From NCBI RefSeq assembly GCF_003001955.1, contig NZ_PVNH01000002.1:248001-312000 (forward strand): a DNA stretch of 64,000 nucleotides, in the 5' to 3' direction. The notes beneath the pieces were generated by a model, which was not told where the DNA came from, searched no databases, and was given only the letters and a program-made list of their open reading frames with translations. The stretch's first letter is position 1. Each line of letters begins with the position of its first letter. This stretch comes from Prauserella shujinwangii (GTDB taxonomy: Bacteria > Actinomycetota > Actinomycetes > Mycobacteriales > Pseudonocardiaceae). Position numbers and translations under genes: made by a program. This document shows, piece by piece, positions 41,406 to 50,080 of the stretch.

Positions 41406-41755
41406 AATGTGGCATTCGTTGCACCCGCCCGCCTCCCACCACCCACACGGAAACCCCACGCGCCGCTGCCCTGCCTCCACGCACCCAATGCGGCTTTCGT
41501 TGCGCCCAATGCACCCAATGCCGCATCCGGTGCACCCATCGCACCCAATGCGGCTTTCGTGGCACCCGCCCGTCTCCCACCACCCAGAAGGAGACGCTGC
41601 GCGCCGCTGTGCCCGCCCGATGCACCCAATGCCGCATTCGTGGCGTTCACCGCACCCAATGCGGCATCCGGTGCACCCACCGCACCCAATGCGGCATTCG
41701 GTGCGTCCAACGCACCCAATGCCACATTGGGGAGCTTTCGGCGCACGGGAGGAGA
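41406..41755. repeat. 141-bp tandem duplication of palindrome-rich repeats
   Basis: The gap between the SDR and sulfotransferase genes is built of many variants of CCCAATGCGGCATTCG, which is close to its own reverse complement. A larger unit is duplicated at an offset of 141 bases: the block GCACCCGCCCGCCTCCCACC at 41421 recurs, with one change, at 41562. One frame stays open across it (APNAAFVAP-type peptide repeats) into the sulfotransferase. It could be a transcribed hairpin array or a recent 5' extension of the gene. Confidence 0.8.
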
Positions 41756-41759
41756 GCAG

Positions 41760-42911
41760 GTGAGTGCGGGAAGGGACAGCGTCGGCACCGTCGAGGACCT
41801 GCACGCCTCGGCGAGCCGGCTCACCGGGCTGACCGACTTCGGCACGGACGCCTACCGCGACGGGCTCGAGGTACTGCTGGAGTCCTACGCCCGCGAGGCG
41901 GGACTGACGCCGCTGGGCAACAAGATCAAGCGGGCCTTCCTGCGCGGCGCGCTCACCGCACGGCTGCTCAGCGAGGCGGCCTGGCAGCGCCACCCCGAAC
42001 ACGCGGACGTCCCGATCGAGCGGCCGATCTTCGTGACCGGGCTGCCGCGCACCGGCACCACGGCGCTGCACCGGCTGCTCACCGCCGACCCCGCGCACCA
42101 GGGCCTCGAGGTGTGGCTGACCGAGGTGCCGCAGCCCCGCCCGCCCCGGGAGACCTGGGCGGACAACCCCGTCTTCCAGCGCATCCAGGCGGGCTACGAG
42201 CAGCACCACGTCGAGCGCCCCGAGTTCATGGGCGTGCACGCGATGTCGGCCGAGATGGTCGAGGAGTGCTGGCAGCTGCTGCGCCAGTCGATGCGGTCGG
42301 TGTCCTACGAATGCCTCGCCCACGTGCCGGCGTACTCGCGCTGGCTCGCCGAGCAGGACTGGACCGGCGCCTACCGCAGGCACCGGCGCAACCTCCAGCT
42401 GATCGGCCTGCCCGACCGCGACCGGCGGTGGGTGCTGAAGAACCCGAGCCACCTGTTCGCCCTCGACGCGCTGCTGGAGGTCTACCCGGACGCGCTGGTG
42501 ATCCAGACCCACCGCGACCCGTGCACCGCGATCGCGTCGGTGTGCAGCCTCAACGCGCAGGCCACCGAGGGCTGGTCGGAGACGTTCCGGGGCGAGGTGA
42601 TCGGCCGCGACCAGCTGGACCTGTGGGCCCGCGGGCTGGAACGCTTCGTCGCCGAACGCGCCCGGCACGACCCGGCGCGGTTCCTCGACGTCGACTACGC
42701 CGACTTCGTGGCCGACCCCGTCGGCACGGTCGAGTCGATCTACGCCCACTTCCGGCTACCGCTCACCGACGCCGCCGGGACGGCCATGCGGGCGCTGCAC
42801 GCGGAGAGCACGCGCGGCGCCACGCGGCCTGCCCACCGCTACCACCTCGCCGACTTCGGCCTCACGCCGGAAGAGGTGACCGAACGCTTCACCGGCCTCG
42901 TGCACGCCTGA
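41760..42911 (+). CDS. PAPS-dependent sulfotransferase family protein (Rv3529c-like)
   Basis: A 383-residue sulfotransferase-fold protein. The 5'-phosphosulfate-binding loop is FVTGLPRTGTTALH and the 3'-phosphate motif is QTHRDPCTAIAS. It would transfer sulfate from PAPS to an acceptor, although members next to sterol genes have unproven activity. The GTG at 41760 has GGAGGAG seven bases upstream. The frame is also open upstream through the repeat array. PAPS could come from the divergent cysD-cysNC operon. Confidence 0.85.
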   Translation: MSAGRDSVGTVEDLHASASRLTGLTDFGTDAYRDGLEVLLESYAREAGLTPLGNKIKRAFLRGALTARLLSEAAWQRHPEHADVPIERPIFVTGLPRTGTTALHRLLTADPAHQGLEVWLTEVPQPRPPRETWADNPVFQRIQAGYEQHHVERPEFMGVHAMSAEMVEECWQLLRQSMRSVSYECLAHVPAYSRWLAEQDWTGAYRRHRRNLQLIGLPDRDRRWVLKNPSHLFALDALLEVYPDALVIQTHRDPCTAIASVCSLNAQATEGWSETFRGEVIGRDQLDLWARGLERFVAERARHDPARFLDVDYADFVADPVGTVESIYAHFRLPLTDAAGTAMRALHAESTRGATRPAHRYHLADFGLTPEEVTERFTGLVHA

Positions 42912-42929
42912 CCGGGCGGCACCGGGGTC

Positions 42930-43793
42930 TCACCGAAGGGCCAGGACCTCGACGAAGGCGGCCGTCAGCGGGTCCGGCTCGTGCCGGGTGTAGGCGGCGA
43001 GCGGACGGGTCACCGCGGGGCGGGGCCGCAGCACGTGCCCCTCGAAGTGGGGCGGGACCACGGTCGCGGGCACGAGCGCCGGGCCGAGGCCCGCCGCGGC
43101 CAGCACCGGGGCCGCCGCCGTCTGCTCCGTGCGCACCCCCGCATGCGGCTGGAAGCCCGCCGCGGCACACGCCCGGTCCACCACGTCCGCCAGCCCGTTG
43201 CCCGGGGCGTAGTGCACCCACCGCCGGCCGGCGAGCGTGGCGAGATCGACCTCGGTGCCGTCGGCGGCCGGGTCGTCCGCGGGTACCACCACGACGAACT
43301 CCTCCGCACCGAGCGCGCGCACCGGGCCGGCCCAGCCTTCCGGGAGCGGACCCACCGCGAGGTCCGCCTGCCCGCCCGCCGTGGCCTCGCGCAGCTCGTC
43401 GGCGTGCCGGTGCTCGAAGAGCCTGATGTGCACGTCCGGGTACGCGCGCCGCCACGCCCGCAGCACCGGCGGCAGCAGCCCGAGGCTGATCGAGAACACC
43501 GTGGCCACCTCCAGCTCACCCCGTTCGAGGCCGGACGCCCGCCGCGCGGCCGAACGCGCCCGCGCGGCCTCCGCCAGCGCTGCCCTGGCGTGCGGCAGCA
43601 TCGCGCGGCCCATCGGCGTCAGCCGGACCGACCTCGGCAGCCGTTCGAGCAGCGCTCCGCCCGCCGCCCGCTCCAGTGCCCGGATCTGGTGGGACAGCGC
43701 GGGCTGCGTGACGTGCAGAAGCTCGGCGGCGCGGGTGAACGATCGCTGGTCGACCACGGTGACCAGATACTCCAGCTGGCGGAGGCTTGTCAT
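42930..43793 (-). CDS. LysR-family transcriptional regulator
   Basis: A 287-residue LTTR with the canonical N-terminus (LRQLEYLVTVVDQRSFTRAA, LHVTQPALSHQIRALE) and an effector domain (VFSISLGLLPPVLRAWRRAYP). The ATG at 43793 has TAAACT six bases upstream, so the message is probably leaderless. It is divergent from the PRISE-type reductase gene, 71 bases apart, and is the likely regulator of it. Confidence 0.92.
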   Translation of the reverse strand: MTSLRQLEYLVTVVDQRSFTRAAELLHVTQPALSHQIRALERAAGGALLERLPRSVRLTPMGRAMLPHARAALAEAARARSAARRASGLERGELEVATVFSISLGLLPPVLRAWRRAYPDVHIRLFEHRHADELREATAGGQADLAVGPLPEGWAGPVRALGAEEFVVVVPADDPAADGTEVDLATLAGRRWVHYAPGNGLADVVDRACAAAGFQPHAGVRTEQTAAAPVLAAAGLGPALVPATVVPPHFEGHVLRPRPAVTRPLAAYTRHEPDPLTAAFVEVLALR

Positions 43794-43864
43794 GAGCACA
43801 GTTTATGGAAGATGTAGAAAACAGCACTTGGACTTATCGCAGGGCGCGGCGAACCATCGAGGTC

Positions 43865-44923
43865 ATGAGTACGGAACGCAAGGTCGCCCTGGTCGCCGGG
43901 GCGAACGGAGTCATCGGCCGCAACCTCGTGGACCACCTCGCGACACTGGGCGACTGGGAGGTCATCGGCCTGTCCCGTCGCGGCGGGCCCGCCGGGGGCA
44001 GGATCCGGCACCTCGCGGTCGACCTGCTCGACCCGGCCGACTGCCGGGACCGGCTCGGCGGGCTCGGCGAGGTGACGCACATCTTCTACGCGGCGTACCA
44101 GGACCGGCCCACGTGGGCGGAGCTGGTGCCGCCCAACCTGGCGATGCTGGTCAACCTGGTCGACGCCGTGGAACCGGTGGCCACGAACCTGCGGCACGTG
44201 AGCCTCATGCAGGGCTACAAGGTCTACGGCGCGCACCTCGGCCCGTTCAAGACGCCGGCCAAGGAGACCGACGCCGGGCACATGCCCCCGGAGTTCAACA
44301 TCGACCAGCAGGACTTCCTCGAGCAGCGCCAGCACGGCAAGTCCTGGACGTGGTCGGCGCTGCGGCCGTCGGTGGTCTGCGGGTTCGCGCTCGGCAACCC
44401 GATGAACCTGGCGCTTGTCCTCGCGGTCTACGCCGCGATCTCCAGGGAGCTCGGCCTGCCGCTGCGCTTCCCCGGCAGGCCCGGCGCCTACGACAGCCTG
44501 CTCGAGATGACCGACGCCGGTCTGCTCGCGAAGGCCACCGTGTGGGCGGCGACGGACGAGCGGTGCGGCAACCAGGCGTTCAACATCAACAACGGCGACC
44601 TGTTCCGCTGGCGCGACCTCTGGCCCGCGATCGCCCGGCACTTCGAGCTCGACGTCGCCCCGCCACTGCCGATGTCGCTCGCCGACGTCATGGCGGACAA
44701 GGAACCGTTGTGGGACGCGATGGTGCAGCGGCACGGGCTGGAGCGGAACTCCTACCGCGACGTGTCGTCCTGGCGCTTCGGGGACTTCGTCTTCGCGTGG
44801 GACTACGACGTGATCGCCGACGGGTCCAAGGCACGCCGCTTCGGCTTCCACGAGTACGTCGACACGGAGGAGATGTTCCTCCGGATCTTCGACGACCTCC
44901 GCAAGCGACGGGTCATTCCGTGA
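43865..44923 (+). CDS. PRISE-type NAD(P)-dependent enone reductase (progesterone 5-beta-reductase/iridoid synthase-like)
   Basis: A 352-residue extended SDR. The dinucleotide motif is VAGANGVIGRNLV. Diagnostic PRISE-like segments are FYAAYQDRPTW, SLMQGYKVYGAHLGP (in place of LQTGTKHY) and FNINNGDLFRWRDLW. The family reduces activated C=C bonds such as delta-4-3-ketosteroids. ATG 43865 starts the dinucleotide-binding fold; an in-frame ATG at 43805 would run through promoter-like DNA. The nearby KstR-like regulon makes a steroid-type enone a reasonable guess. Confidence 0.82.
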   Translation: MSTERKVALVAGANGVIGRNLVDHLATLGDWEVIGLSRRGGPAGGRIRHLAVDLLDPADCRDRLGGLGEVTHIFYAAYQDRPTWAELVPPNLAMLVNLVDAVEPVATNLRHVSLMQGYKVYGAHLGPFKTPAKETDAGHMPPEFNIDQQDFLEQRQHGKSWTWSALRPSVVCGFALGNPMNLALVLAVYAAISRELGLPLRFPGRPGAYDSLLEMTDAGLLAKATVWAATDERCGNQAFNINNGDLFRWRDLWPAIARHFELDVAPPLPMSLADVMADKEPLWDAMVQRHGLERNSYRDVSSWRFGDFVFAWDYDVIADGSKARRFGFHEYVDTEEMFLRIFDDLRKRRVIP

Positions 44924-44932
44924 AGCCGCGCA

Positions 44933-44980
44933 CCTCGTGAGTGTTGTCCGTCGTTCTAACCACGTTTCTCGCTCACGAGG
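44933..44980. terminator. convergent hairpin overlapping the XRE gene end
   Basis: CCTCGTGAG (44933-44941) pairs perfectly with CTCACGAGG (44972-44980). It lies 10 bases after the PRISE gene and encodes the last codons (LVSEKRG, stop) of the convergent XRE gene. It belongs to the GTGAG/CTCAC hairpin group. Confidence 0.6.
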
Positions 44981-45270
44981 CGGAACAGCGAGCCACGCGG
45001 CAGTTCGAGCACGTCCTCGAGGTGGCGCAGGACGACGAGGGACTGCCTGCGTTCGGGCCGGCGCCGGCCCGACTGCCAGTGGCTCAACGTCGCCATGCTG
45101 ACTGTCGCCCCCTCCAGCCGGAGCCGGTACTGGATCCGTTCGAGCCCGAGGCCGCGGGCCCGGATCGCGGCGCGCAGCGCGTCGGCGAACGGGCCCGTGG
45201 CCAGGACGGCGCGCAGCTCGTCCGCGGTGATCGTCTGACGACTCAGCTGAGGTGTCCGTTGACCGGTCAT
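44956..45270 (-). CDS. XRE-family helix-turn-helix regulator
   Basis: A 104-residue Cro/CI-like protein: FADALRAAIRARGLGLERIQYRL, VSMATLSHWQSGRRRPERRQS and a final helix LRHLEDVLELPRG. It resembles small DNA-binding proteins with an extended HTH in actinobacteria. ATG 45270 has GGAG upstream. Confidence 0.8.
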   Translation of the reverse strand: MTGQRTPQLSRQTITADELRAVLATGPFADALRAAIRARGLGLERIQYRLRLEGATVSMATLSHWQSGRRRPERRQSLVVLRHLEDVLELPRGSLFRLVSEKRG

Positions 45271-45379
45271 GGCCGCTCCACTCTCCGGAAGGGAACCGAA
45301 GAAGCCTAGAAAATCCCCGCGGTGATCGGAAGGGGCCGAAGGTCCCGATCCACAATGGACAACGGAGCGCGGGCGACCG

Positions 45380-46063
45380 CTAACGGACGGCGACCGAGAG
45401 CGCCTGGGCGATCTCCTTGCCGAGCGCGTGCACGGACGCGTCGGCTGGCGCACCGACCTTCACCACGATGGGCCCGCCGAACGGCTGCCGCTCCACGACC
45501 TCGATCCGCTCGCCGAGCGCGATGCGGTGGTCGGAGAGGTACCGCAACAGCTCCGGGTCGGTGTCCCACACACGCACGATCTCGCCCACGGTGCCCGGGG
45601 GAAGGTCGTCCAGCAGCCGGGTGGACAGCTCCTCGATGCTGCCGTCGATGGCGGGGATCGGGTCGCCGTGCGGGTCGCGCACGGGGTTGCCGAGCTTCGC
45701 CGCGATCCGGTCGACGAGCAGGTCGGACACGACGTGCTCCAGCCGGTCGGCCTCGGCGTGCACCTCGTCCCAGGTGTAGCCGAGCTCGGACACCAGGTAC
45801 GACTCGATCAGCCGGTGCCTGCGCAGCACCGACCTGGCGAGCTGCCTGCCCTCCCCGGTGAGCTCGATCCCCCGGTACGGCACGTGGGCCACGAGCCCCT
45901 GCTGCGACAGCTTCGTCACCATCCCCGAGGCCGAGGACGGGCTGACCTCCAGCCGGGCGGCCAGTGTCGTGTTGGTGACCGGCTCGCCACGCTCCGCGAG
46001 GCCGTAGATCGCCCGCACGTAGTCCTCGATGGACGCCGATCGCCGGTTCGAGCTCTCCACCAT
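45380..46063 (-). CDS. DtxR/MntR-family metal-dependent regulator
   Basis: A 227-residue protein with a DtxR winged helix (SIEDYVRAIYGLAERG, LEVSPSSASGMVTKL), a dimerisation/metal-binding domain (HRLIESYLVSELGYTWDEVHAEADRLEH; residues near 80-110, with the first-site Glu and His residues) and a C-terminal SH3-like FeoA domain. It should be an Fe(II)- or Mn(II)-sensing repressor. The ATG at 46063 has TATCGT seven bases upstream (leaderless). Confidence 0.92.
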   Translation of the reverse strand: MVESSNRRSASIEDYVRAIYGLAERGEPVTNTTLAARLEVSPSSASGMVTKLSQQGLVAHVPYRGIELTGEGRQLARSVLRRHRLIESYLVSELGYTWDEVHAEADRLEHVVSDLLVDRIAAKLGNPVRDPHGDPIPAIDGSIEELSTRLLDDLPPGTVGEIVRVWDTDPELLRYLSDHRIALGERIEVVERQPFGGPIVVKVGAPADASVHALGKEIAQALSVAVR

Positions 46064-46486
46064 GCCTTCCACGATACGGCGCGGACCTGCGCTGCCGCGC
46101 ACCCCGACGTGCCGCGCCGGGTCATCCCGCCCCGCAGCGGCGGGGTCGGCGAGTTCGACCGGCCTGCTTCGTCACCCTCCGCCGACACGCTCTGCCTGTT
46201 CAGCAACGACGGCCCCGCTCGGCCGCGCCGGCGTGGCCGCTGTACGGAACTCCGGCGGGCGGGCCGCGTCCGTCCGGACCCCGCTGCGCAAGGCGCTGAC
46301 CAGAACCGCTCCGGTGACGACCTCGCCTTCTCGGGGCACCCGCATACCGGCCCCACCCGGCCTGCCCCGTCCGGTTTCTCGCAGGACTGTGCGGCGGCGC
46401 GCGTTCGCATGGCACCATGCTCGTTGACTTCATAAAAACAAGCATGATTGTCTATTGCCAGCAAGGCAGCAGGAGAAGGAGGGCCC
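46064..46486. other. intergenic, 423 bases, with a dyad near its right end
   Basis: No gene is supported. An AT-rich dyad CATGCT-c-GTT / AAC-a-AGCATG (46416-46425 and 46437-46446) overlaps TTGACT (46424-46429) and is the probable promoter/operator of the RibD-like gene. Confidence 0.5.
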
Positions 46487-47050
46487 ATGGCCGAACTCAG
46501 CATCGACATCTTCGTGAGCGTGGACGGGTACGCGTTCGGATCGCGGTCCCCGGCCTATTTCGGCTTCTCCGGCCCGGACCTCGCGTCGTGGATCGACGAA
46601 CACGCCGGCAGGCCACACCGCGCGCTGATGGGGCGGCGCACCTACACGGTCCTCGACGAGCTTCCGGCCGAGGCCCGGGATGCCGGCTGGCACCGCATGG
46701 TCACCACCCCGACCGTCGTGTTCTCCCGGACACTGACCTCGGTGGGCTGGCCCGGCGCGACGCTGTGCGCGAACGACGCCGTCGACGAGGTGCGCACCCT
46801 CAAGCAGGACGGCGGCACGGACTTGCGCACCATCGGCAGCATGTCACTGGCCCGGCAGTTCCTCGACGCGGAACTGGTGGACCACCTGCGGCTTCTCGTC
46901 TTTCCCGTGGTGCTAGGTCAGTCGGGTCAGCAACCGGCGTTCGCGGCCGCGCCCGACCTGGCCCTCGAACTCGTCGATCACTCCGTCCTCGACGGACGCA
47001 TCGCCTGCTATGACTACCGTCCGGCCGGCCCGCCGCCCTATGCCGCATAG
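46487..47050 (+). CDS. RibD C-terminal/dihydrofolate-reductase-fold protein
   Basis: A 187-residue DHFR-like protein: LSIDIFVSVDGYAFG start, ALMGRRTYTVL and LRTIGSMSLARQFLDAELVDHLRL, FPVVLG. The family uses NADPH or F420H2 to reduce various substrates. AAGGAGGG lies three bases before the ATG. It is monocistronic. Confidence 0.88.
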   Translation: MAELSIDIFVSVDGYAFGSRSPAYFGFSGPDLASWIDEHAGRPHRALMGRRTYTVLDELPAEARDAGWHRMVTTPTVVFSRTLTSVGWPGATLCANDAVDEVRTLKQDGGTDLRTIGSMSLARQFLDAELVDHLRLLVFPVVLGQSGQQPAFAAAPDLALELVDHSVLDGRIACYDYRPAGPPPYAA

Positions 47051-47280
47051 GACGCAGGCAGCACCCCGGTGACCCGAGCGGCCAGCGGCGTCCCTTGTGG
47101 ACACCGAAGGGCCGATCCCGTGCCGCCACCGCGGAACTCGCGGCGATCCGCGAAGCCGTGCGGCCCGGCACGGAGATCTCCTCGAACGTGCTCGGACCGG
47201 CGGTCTGCGCTCGACGTCGGTGGCAGTGCTCCACGTGCTTGCCCGGCTCCGCCGGGCGCACCGGCCACCGGGGAACCAGA

Positions 47281-47712
47281 TCAGGGCCGCCAGCGGTAGC
47301 GGATCCAGCCGGGCACCGGTTCGGCACCGAGCTGGGTGTAGAAGGCCGCCGCGCGGTCGTTGCCCTCCTGCATGTCCCACTCGATGCGGCCCGCGGTGCG
47401 CTTGCGCAGCTCGGCCAGCAGCTCACCGCCGAGCCCGTGCCGCCGGAACTCCGGCCGGACGAAGATGTCGTCGAGCCAGATCCCGGGCCTGGCCTCCCAG
47501 GTGGAGAAGTTCCAGTTGCAGAACGCCATGCCGGCGACCTGGCCACCGTGCTCGGCCATCAGCACCCAGGCCTTGGGATCCGGCCCGAAGAGGTGCCTGG
47601 CCATGTCCGCGCGGTCCAGGCGCAGCTCGTCGTTGCCCTCGTAGCGGGCGTGCTCCTCGATGAGGGCGCAGATCTCCCCGATGTCGCCCGGCTCGGCGTC
47701 GCGTACCGCCAC
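47281..47712 (-). CDS. GNAT-family N-acetyltransferase
   Basis: A 143-residue GNAT protein with the acetyl-CoA motif IFVRPEFRRHGLGGELL and N-terminal RDAEPGDIGEICALIEEHARYEG. It resembles diamine/thialysine-type acetyltransferases. The GTG at 47712 has GGAGG upstream. It is divergent from the echA-fadD-tetR operon. Confidence 0.88.
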   Translation of the reverse strand: MAVRDAEPGDIGEICALIEEHARYEGNDELRLDRADMARHLFGPDPKAWVLMAEHGGQVAGMAFCNWNFSTWEARPGIWLDDIFVRPEFRRHGLGGELLAELRKRTAGRIEWDMQEGNDRAAAFYTQLGAEPVPGWIRYRWRP

Positions 47713-47753
47713 CGGCCCTCCTCTCGCCTCGGCGTGCTCGTCGTCCGCACTCT

Positions 47754-47782
47754 ATCGATCGATCGATCGGGTGGTCTAGGCT
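47754..47782 (+). promoter_or_regulatory. ATCG-repeat palindrome and leaderless -10 of the echA operon
   Basis: A 14-bp palindrome ATCGATCGATCGAT (47754-47767) lies ten bases upstream of TAGGCT (47777-47782), which is seven bases before the echA ATG. The palindrome is a candidate operator for the TetR protein encoded third in this operon. Confidence 0.6.
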
Positions 47783-47789
47783 GCCTCGC

Positions 47790-48533
47790 ATGGAGACCGT
47801 GGAGCTCGCGATCGACGACGGCGTCGCACTCGTCCGGCTGAACCGCCCCGACCGGCTCAACGCCGTCGCCCCGGAACTCGTGGAGGACCTGGTCGGCGCG
47901 CTCGACACGGCGGCCGCGGACAGCACCGTCCGGGCCGTGGTGCTCGCCGGGCGCGGGCGCGCGTTCTGCGCGGGACACGATCTCAAGGCGCCCGCCCCCG
48001 AGGGTGACTCACGGCAGCGCCTGGAACGCCTGCAGGACGTGACCAGGCGGCTGCGCGCGCTGCCCCAGCCGGTGCTCGCCGCCGTGCACGGCTACGCCAT
48101 CGGCGCGGGCGCCGAGTTCGCCCTCGGCTGCGACCTCGTGCTCGCCGCCGACGACGCCGTCTTCGCGTTTCCCGAGGTCGGCCTCGGGCTCAGCGTCACG
48201 GGTGCCGCCTCCCGCCTGCTGCCGCTGCTCGTCGGGCCGTTCAGGGCGAGGGAGCTGCTGCTGTTCGGCGACCGGGTGGACGCCCGGGAGGCCGAGCGGA
48301 TCGGCCTGGTCAACCGGGTCGTTCCCGCCGGCGAGCTGCTGGAGCGGGCGACGGAGTGGGCGAGCAGGCTCGCCGGGCAGCCCGCCACCGCCGCGGCACT
48401 GGCCAAACGGGCCGTCGACCGGGGCCTCGACGGGACGCTGGACGCCGCGCTGGAGCTGGAGGTCAGCCACGCGCTGATCACCGAGCACACCCCCGAGGTC
48501 GCCCGCTCGGCCGAGGAGTTCCGGTCCCGGTGA
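47790..48533 (+). CDS. enoyl-CoA hydratase/isomerase family protein
   Basis: A 247-residue crotonase-fold protein: VRLNRPDRLNAV, GRGRAFCAGHDLK, HGYAIGAGAEFALGCD, FPEVGLGL. The first catalytic Glu is present (GAEFALGCD) and the second is in FAFPEVG. It is first in an operon with an acyl-CoA ligase (GTGA overlap) and a TetR regulator, and probably acts on a fatty or side-chain acyl-CoA. Confidence 0.9.
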   Translation: METVELAIDDGVALVRLNRPDRLNAVAPELVEDLVGALDTAAADSTVRAVVLAGRGRAFCAGHDLKAPAPEGDSRQRLERLQDVTRRLRALPQPVLAAVHGYAIGAGAEFALGCDLVLAADDAVFAFPEVGLGLSVTGAASRLLPLLVGPFRARELLLFGDRVDAREAERIGLVNRVVPAGELLERATEWASRLAGQPATAAALAKRAVDRGLDGTLDAALELEVSHALITEHTPEVARSAEEFRSR

Positions 48534-50080
48534 GCGAGCTGGAGCGGATCGAGGACCTGGTCGGGCTGCTGCGCAGGGCCGCCCGCACGTGGCCGGACGC
48601 GGTGGCGTGGATCTTCGACGCCACCGGTGAGCGGCTCACCTTCGCCGAGGTCGACCGGCGCAGCACCGAGCTCGCCACCGCGCTGCACGAGCTCGGCACG
48701 GGCGAGGGCGACCGCGTGGCGGTGATGCTGCGGAACCAGCCCGAGTTCCCGCTGCTGTGGCTGGCACTGGCCAAGCTCGGCGCCGTGCTGGTGCCCGTCA
48801 ACACGAACTACCGGGAACTCGACGGGGAACACGTGCTCACCCACTCCGGGGCCCGCTTCGCCGTCACCACGGAGGAGTTCACCGCGCTGCTGGAGACCAT
48901 CGCGCCCCGGACGTCGGTGGAGCGCGTGCTGCGTGTCGGCGAGCTGGCCGCGCGCGGGACACCGCCGCCGTTCCGGGCCGTCCCCGAGCGGCCTGCCAAC
49001 ATCCAGTACACGTCGGGGACCACGGGAGCGCCGAAGGGCTGTGTGCTGCCGCACCGGTACTGGACCACGCTGGCCCGCGACCTCGCGACGGAGTTCCCCG
49101 CGATCGGCGCCGACGACGTCATGCTGACCGCGCAGCCGTTCCACTACATCGATCCACAGTGGAATGTGGCACTGGGACTCGCCTCCGGCGCGACACTCGT
49201 GGTGCTCGACCGCTTCCACCCTTCGACGTTCTGGGCGAAGGTCCGGGAGTACGGGGTGACGTGGTTCTACTGTCTCGGGCTCATGCCGACGGTGCTGCTG
49301 CGCGCGCCGGAGTCGCCGGAGGACCGCGACCACCGGGTGCGCGCGATCACCGCCTCGGCGATCCCTCGCGAGCTGCACGCCGAGCTGGAGCGGCGGTGGG
49401 GGGTGCCGTGGTACGAGGCGTTCGGCATGACGGAGACCGGCGGGGACATCCGGGTGCTGCCGGAGGACCACGACGACACGGTGGGCACCGGCTGCATCGG
49501 CAGGCCGTCGCGCTTCCGCGAGGCGATGGTCGCCGACGAGACCGGCGCGCCGGTGCCCAGGGGACGGACCGGCGAGCTGCTGTTGCGCGGCGTCGGGCTC
49601 ATGCACGGCTACCACGACGATCCGGAGGCGACCGCGCGCGCGTTCCGCGGCGGCTGGTTCCACACCGGTGACCTGGCGAGGATGGACGACGAGGGCCGCG
49701 TGTACTACGTGGGCCGCACCAAGGACATGATCCGGCGCAGCGGCGAGAACGTGTCCGCCGACGAGGTGGAACGCGCGCTGCTGCTGCACCCGGCCGTGGC
49801 CACCGCGGCCGTGCTGCCGGTGCCGGACCCGTTGCGCGGCGAGGAGATCAAGGCCTACGTCGTGCTCGCCGACGGTCACTCGGCCGCCGACGTGCCCCCC
49901 GAGGAGCTGGCGGAGTTCTGCGCGGAGAAGCTCGCCTACTTCAAGGTGCCGCGGTACTGGGCGTACGCCGGCTCGCTGCCGATGACCCCTTCCGAACGGG
50001 TGGCCAAGGGCGAGCTGCGCGCGGCGAGCGAGGACCTGCGCTCCGGCACCTACGACCGCGTGGCGGGCACGTGGCGGTGA
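48530..50080 (+). CDS. AMP-dependent acyl-CoA synthetase/ligase
   Basis: A 516-residue ANL enzyme activating a carboxylic acid to its CoA ester via an acyl-adenylate. The A3 motif is YTSGTTGAPKG, A5 reads EAFGMTETGG, A8 is GGWFHTGDLARMDDEGRVYYVGR (residue ~383-405), and the C-terminal catalytic Lys lies in PSERVAKGEL. The gene overlaps both echA (GTGA) and tetR. Substrate unknown. Confidence 0.93.
   Translation: MSELERIEDLVGLLRRAARTWPDAVAWIFDATGERLTFAEVDRRSTELATALHELGTGEGDRVAVMLRNQPEFPLLWLALAKLGAVLVPVNTNYRELDGEHVLTHSGARFAVTTEEFTALLETIAPRTSVERVLRVGELAARGTPPPFRAVPERPANIQYTSGTTGAPKGCVLPHRYWTTLARDLATEFPAIGADDVMLTAQPFHYIDPQWNVALGLASGATLVVLDRFHPSTFWAKVREYGVTWFYCLGLMPTVLLRAPESPEDRDHRVRAITASAIPRELHAELERRWGVPWYEAFGMTETGGDIRVLPEDHDDTVGTGCIGRPSRFREAMVADETGAPVPRGRTGELLLRGVGLMHGYHDDPEATARAFRGGWFHTGDLARMDDEGRVYYVGRTKDMIRRSGENVSADEVERALLLHPAVATAAVLPVPDPLRGEEIKAYVVLADGHSAADVPPEELAEFCAEKLAYFKVPRYWAYAGSLPMTPSERVAKGELRAASEDLRSGTYDRVAGTWR

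Noticed and set aside
41406-41755. CRISPR-like repeat array
   Set aside because: Repeats are short, degenerate and palindromic, spacing is irregular, the larger unit is a simple tandem duplication, and no cas gene is nearby.
41409-41759. N-terminal extension of the sulfotransferase through the repeats
   Set aside because: A GTG at 41760 has a strong Shine-Dalgarno and begins family-like sequence; the extension is low complexity. Kept only as a hypothesis.
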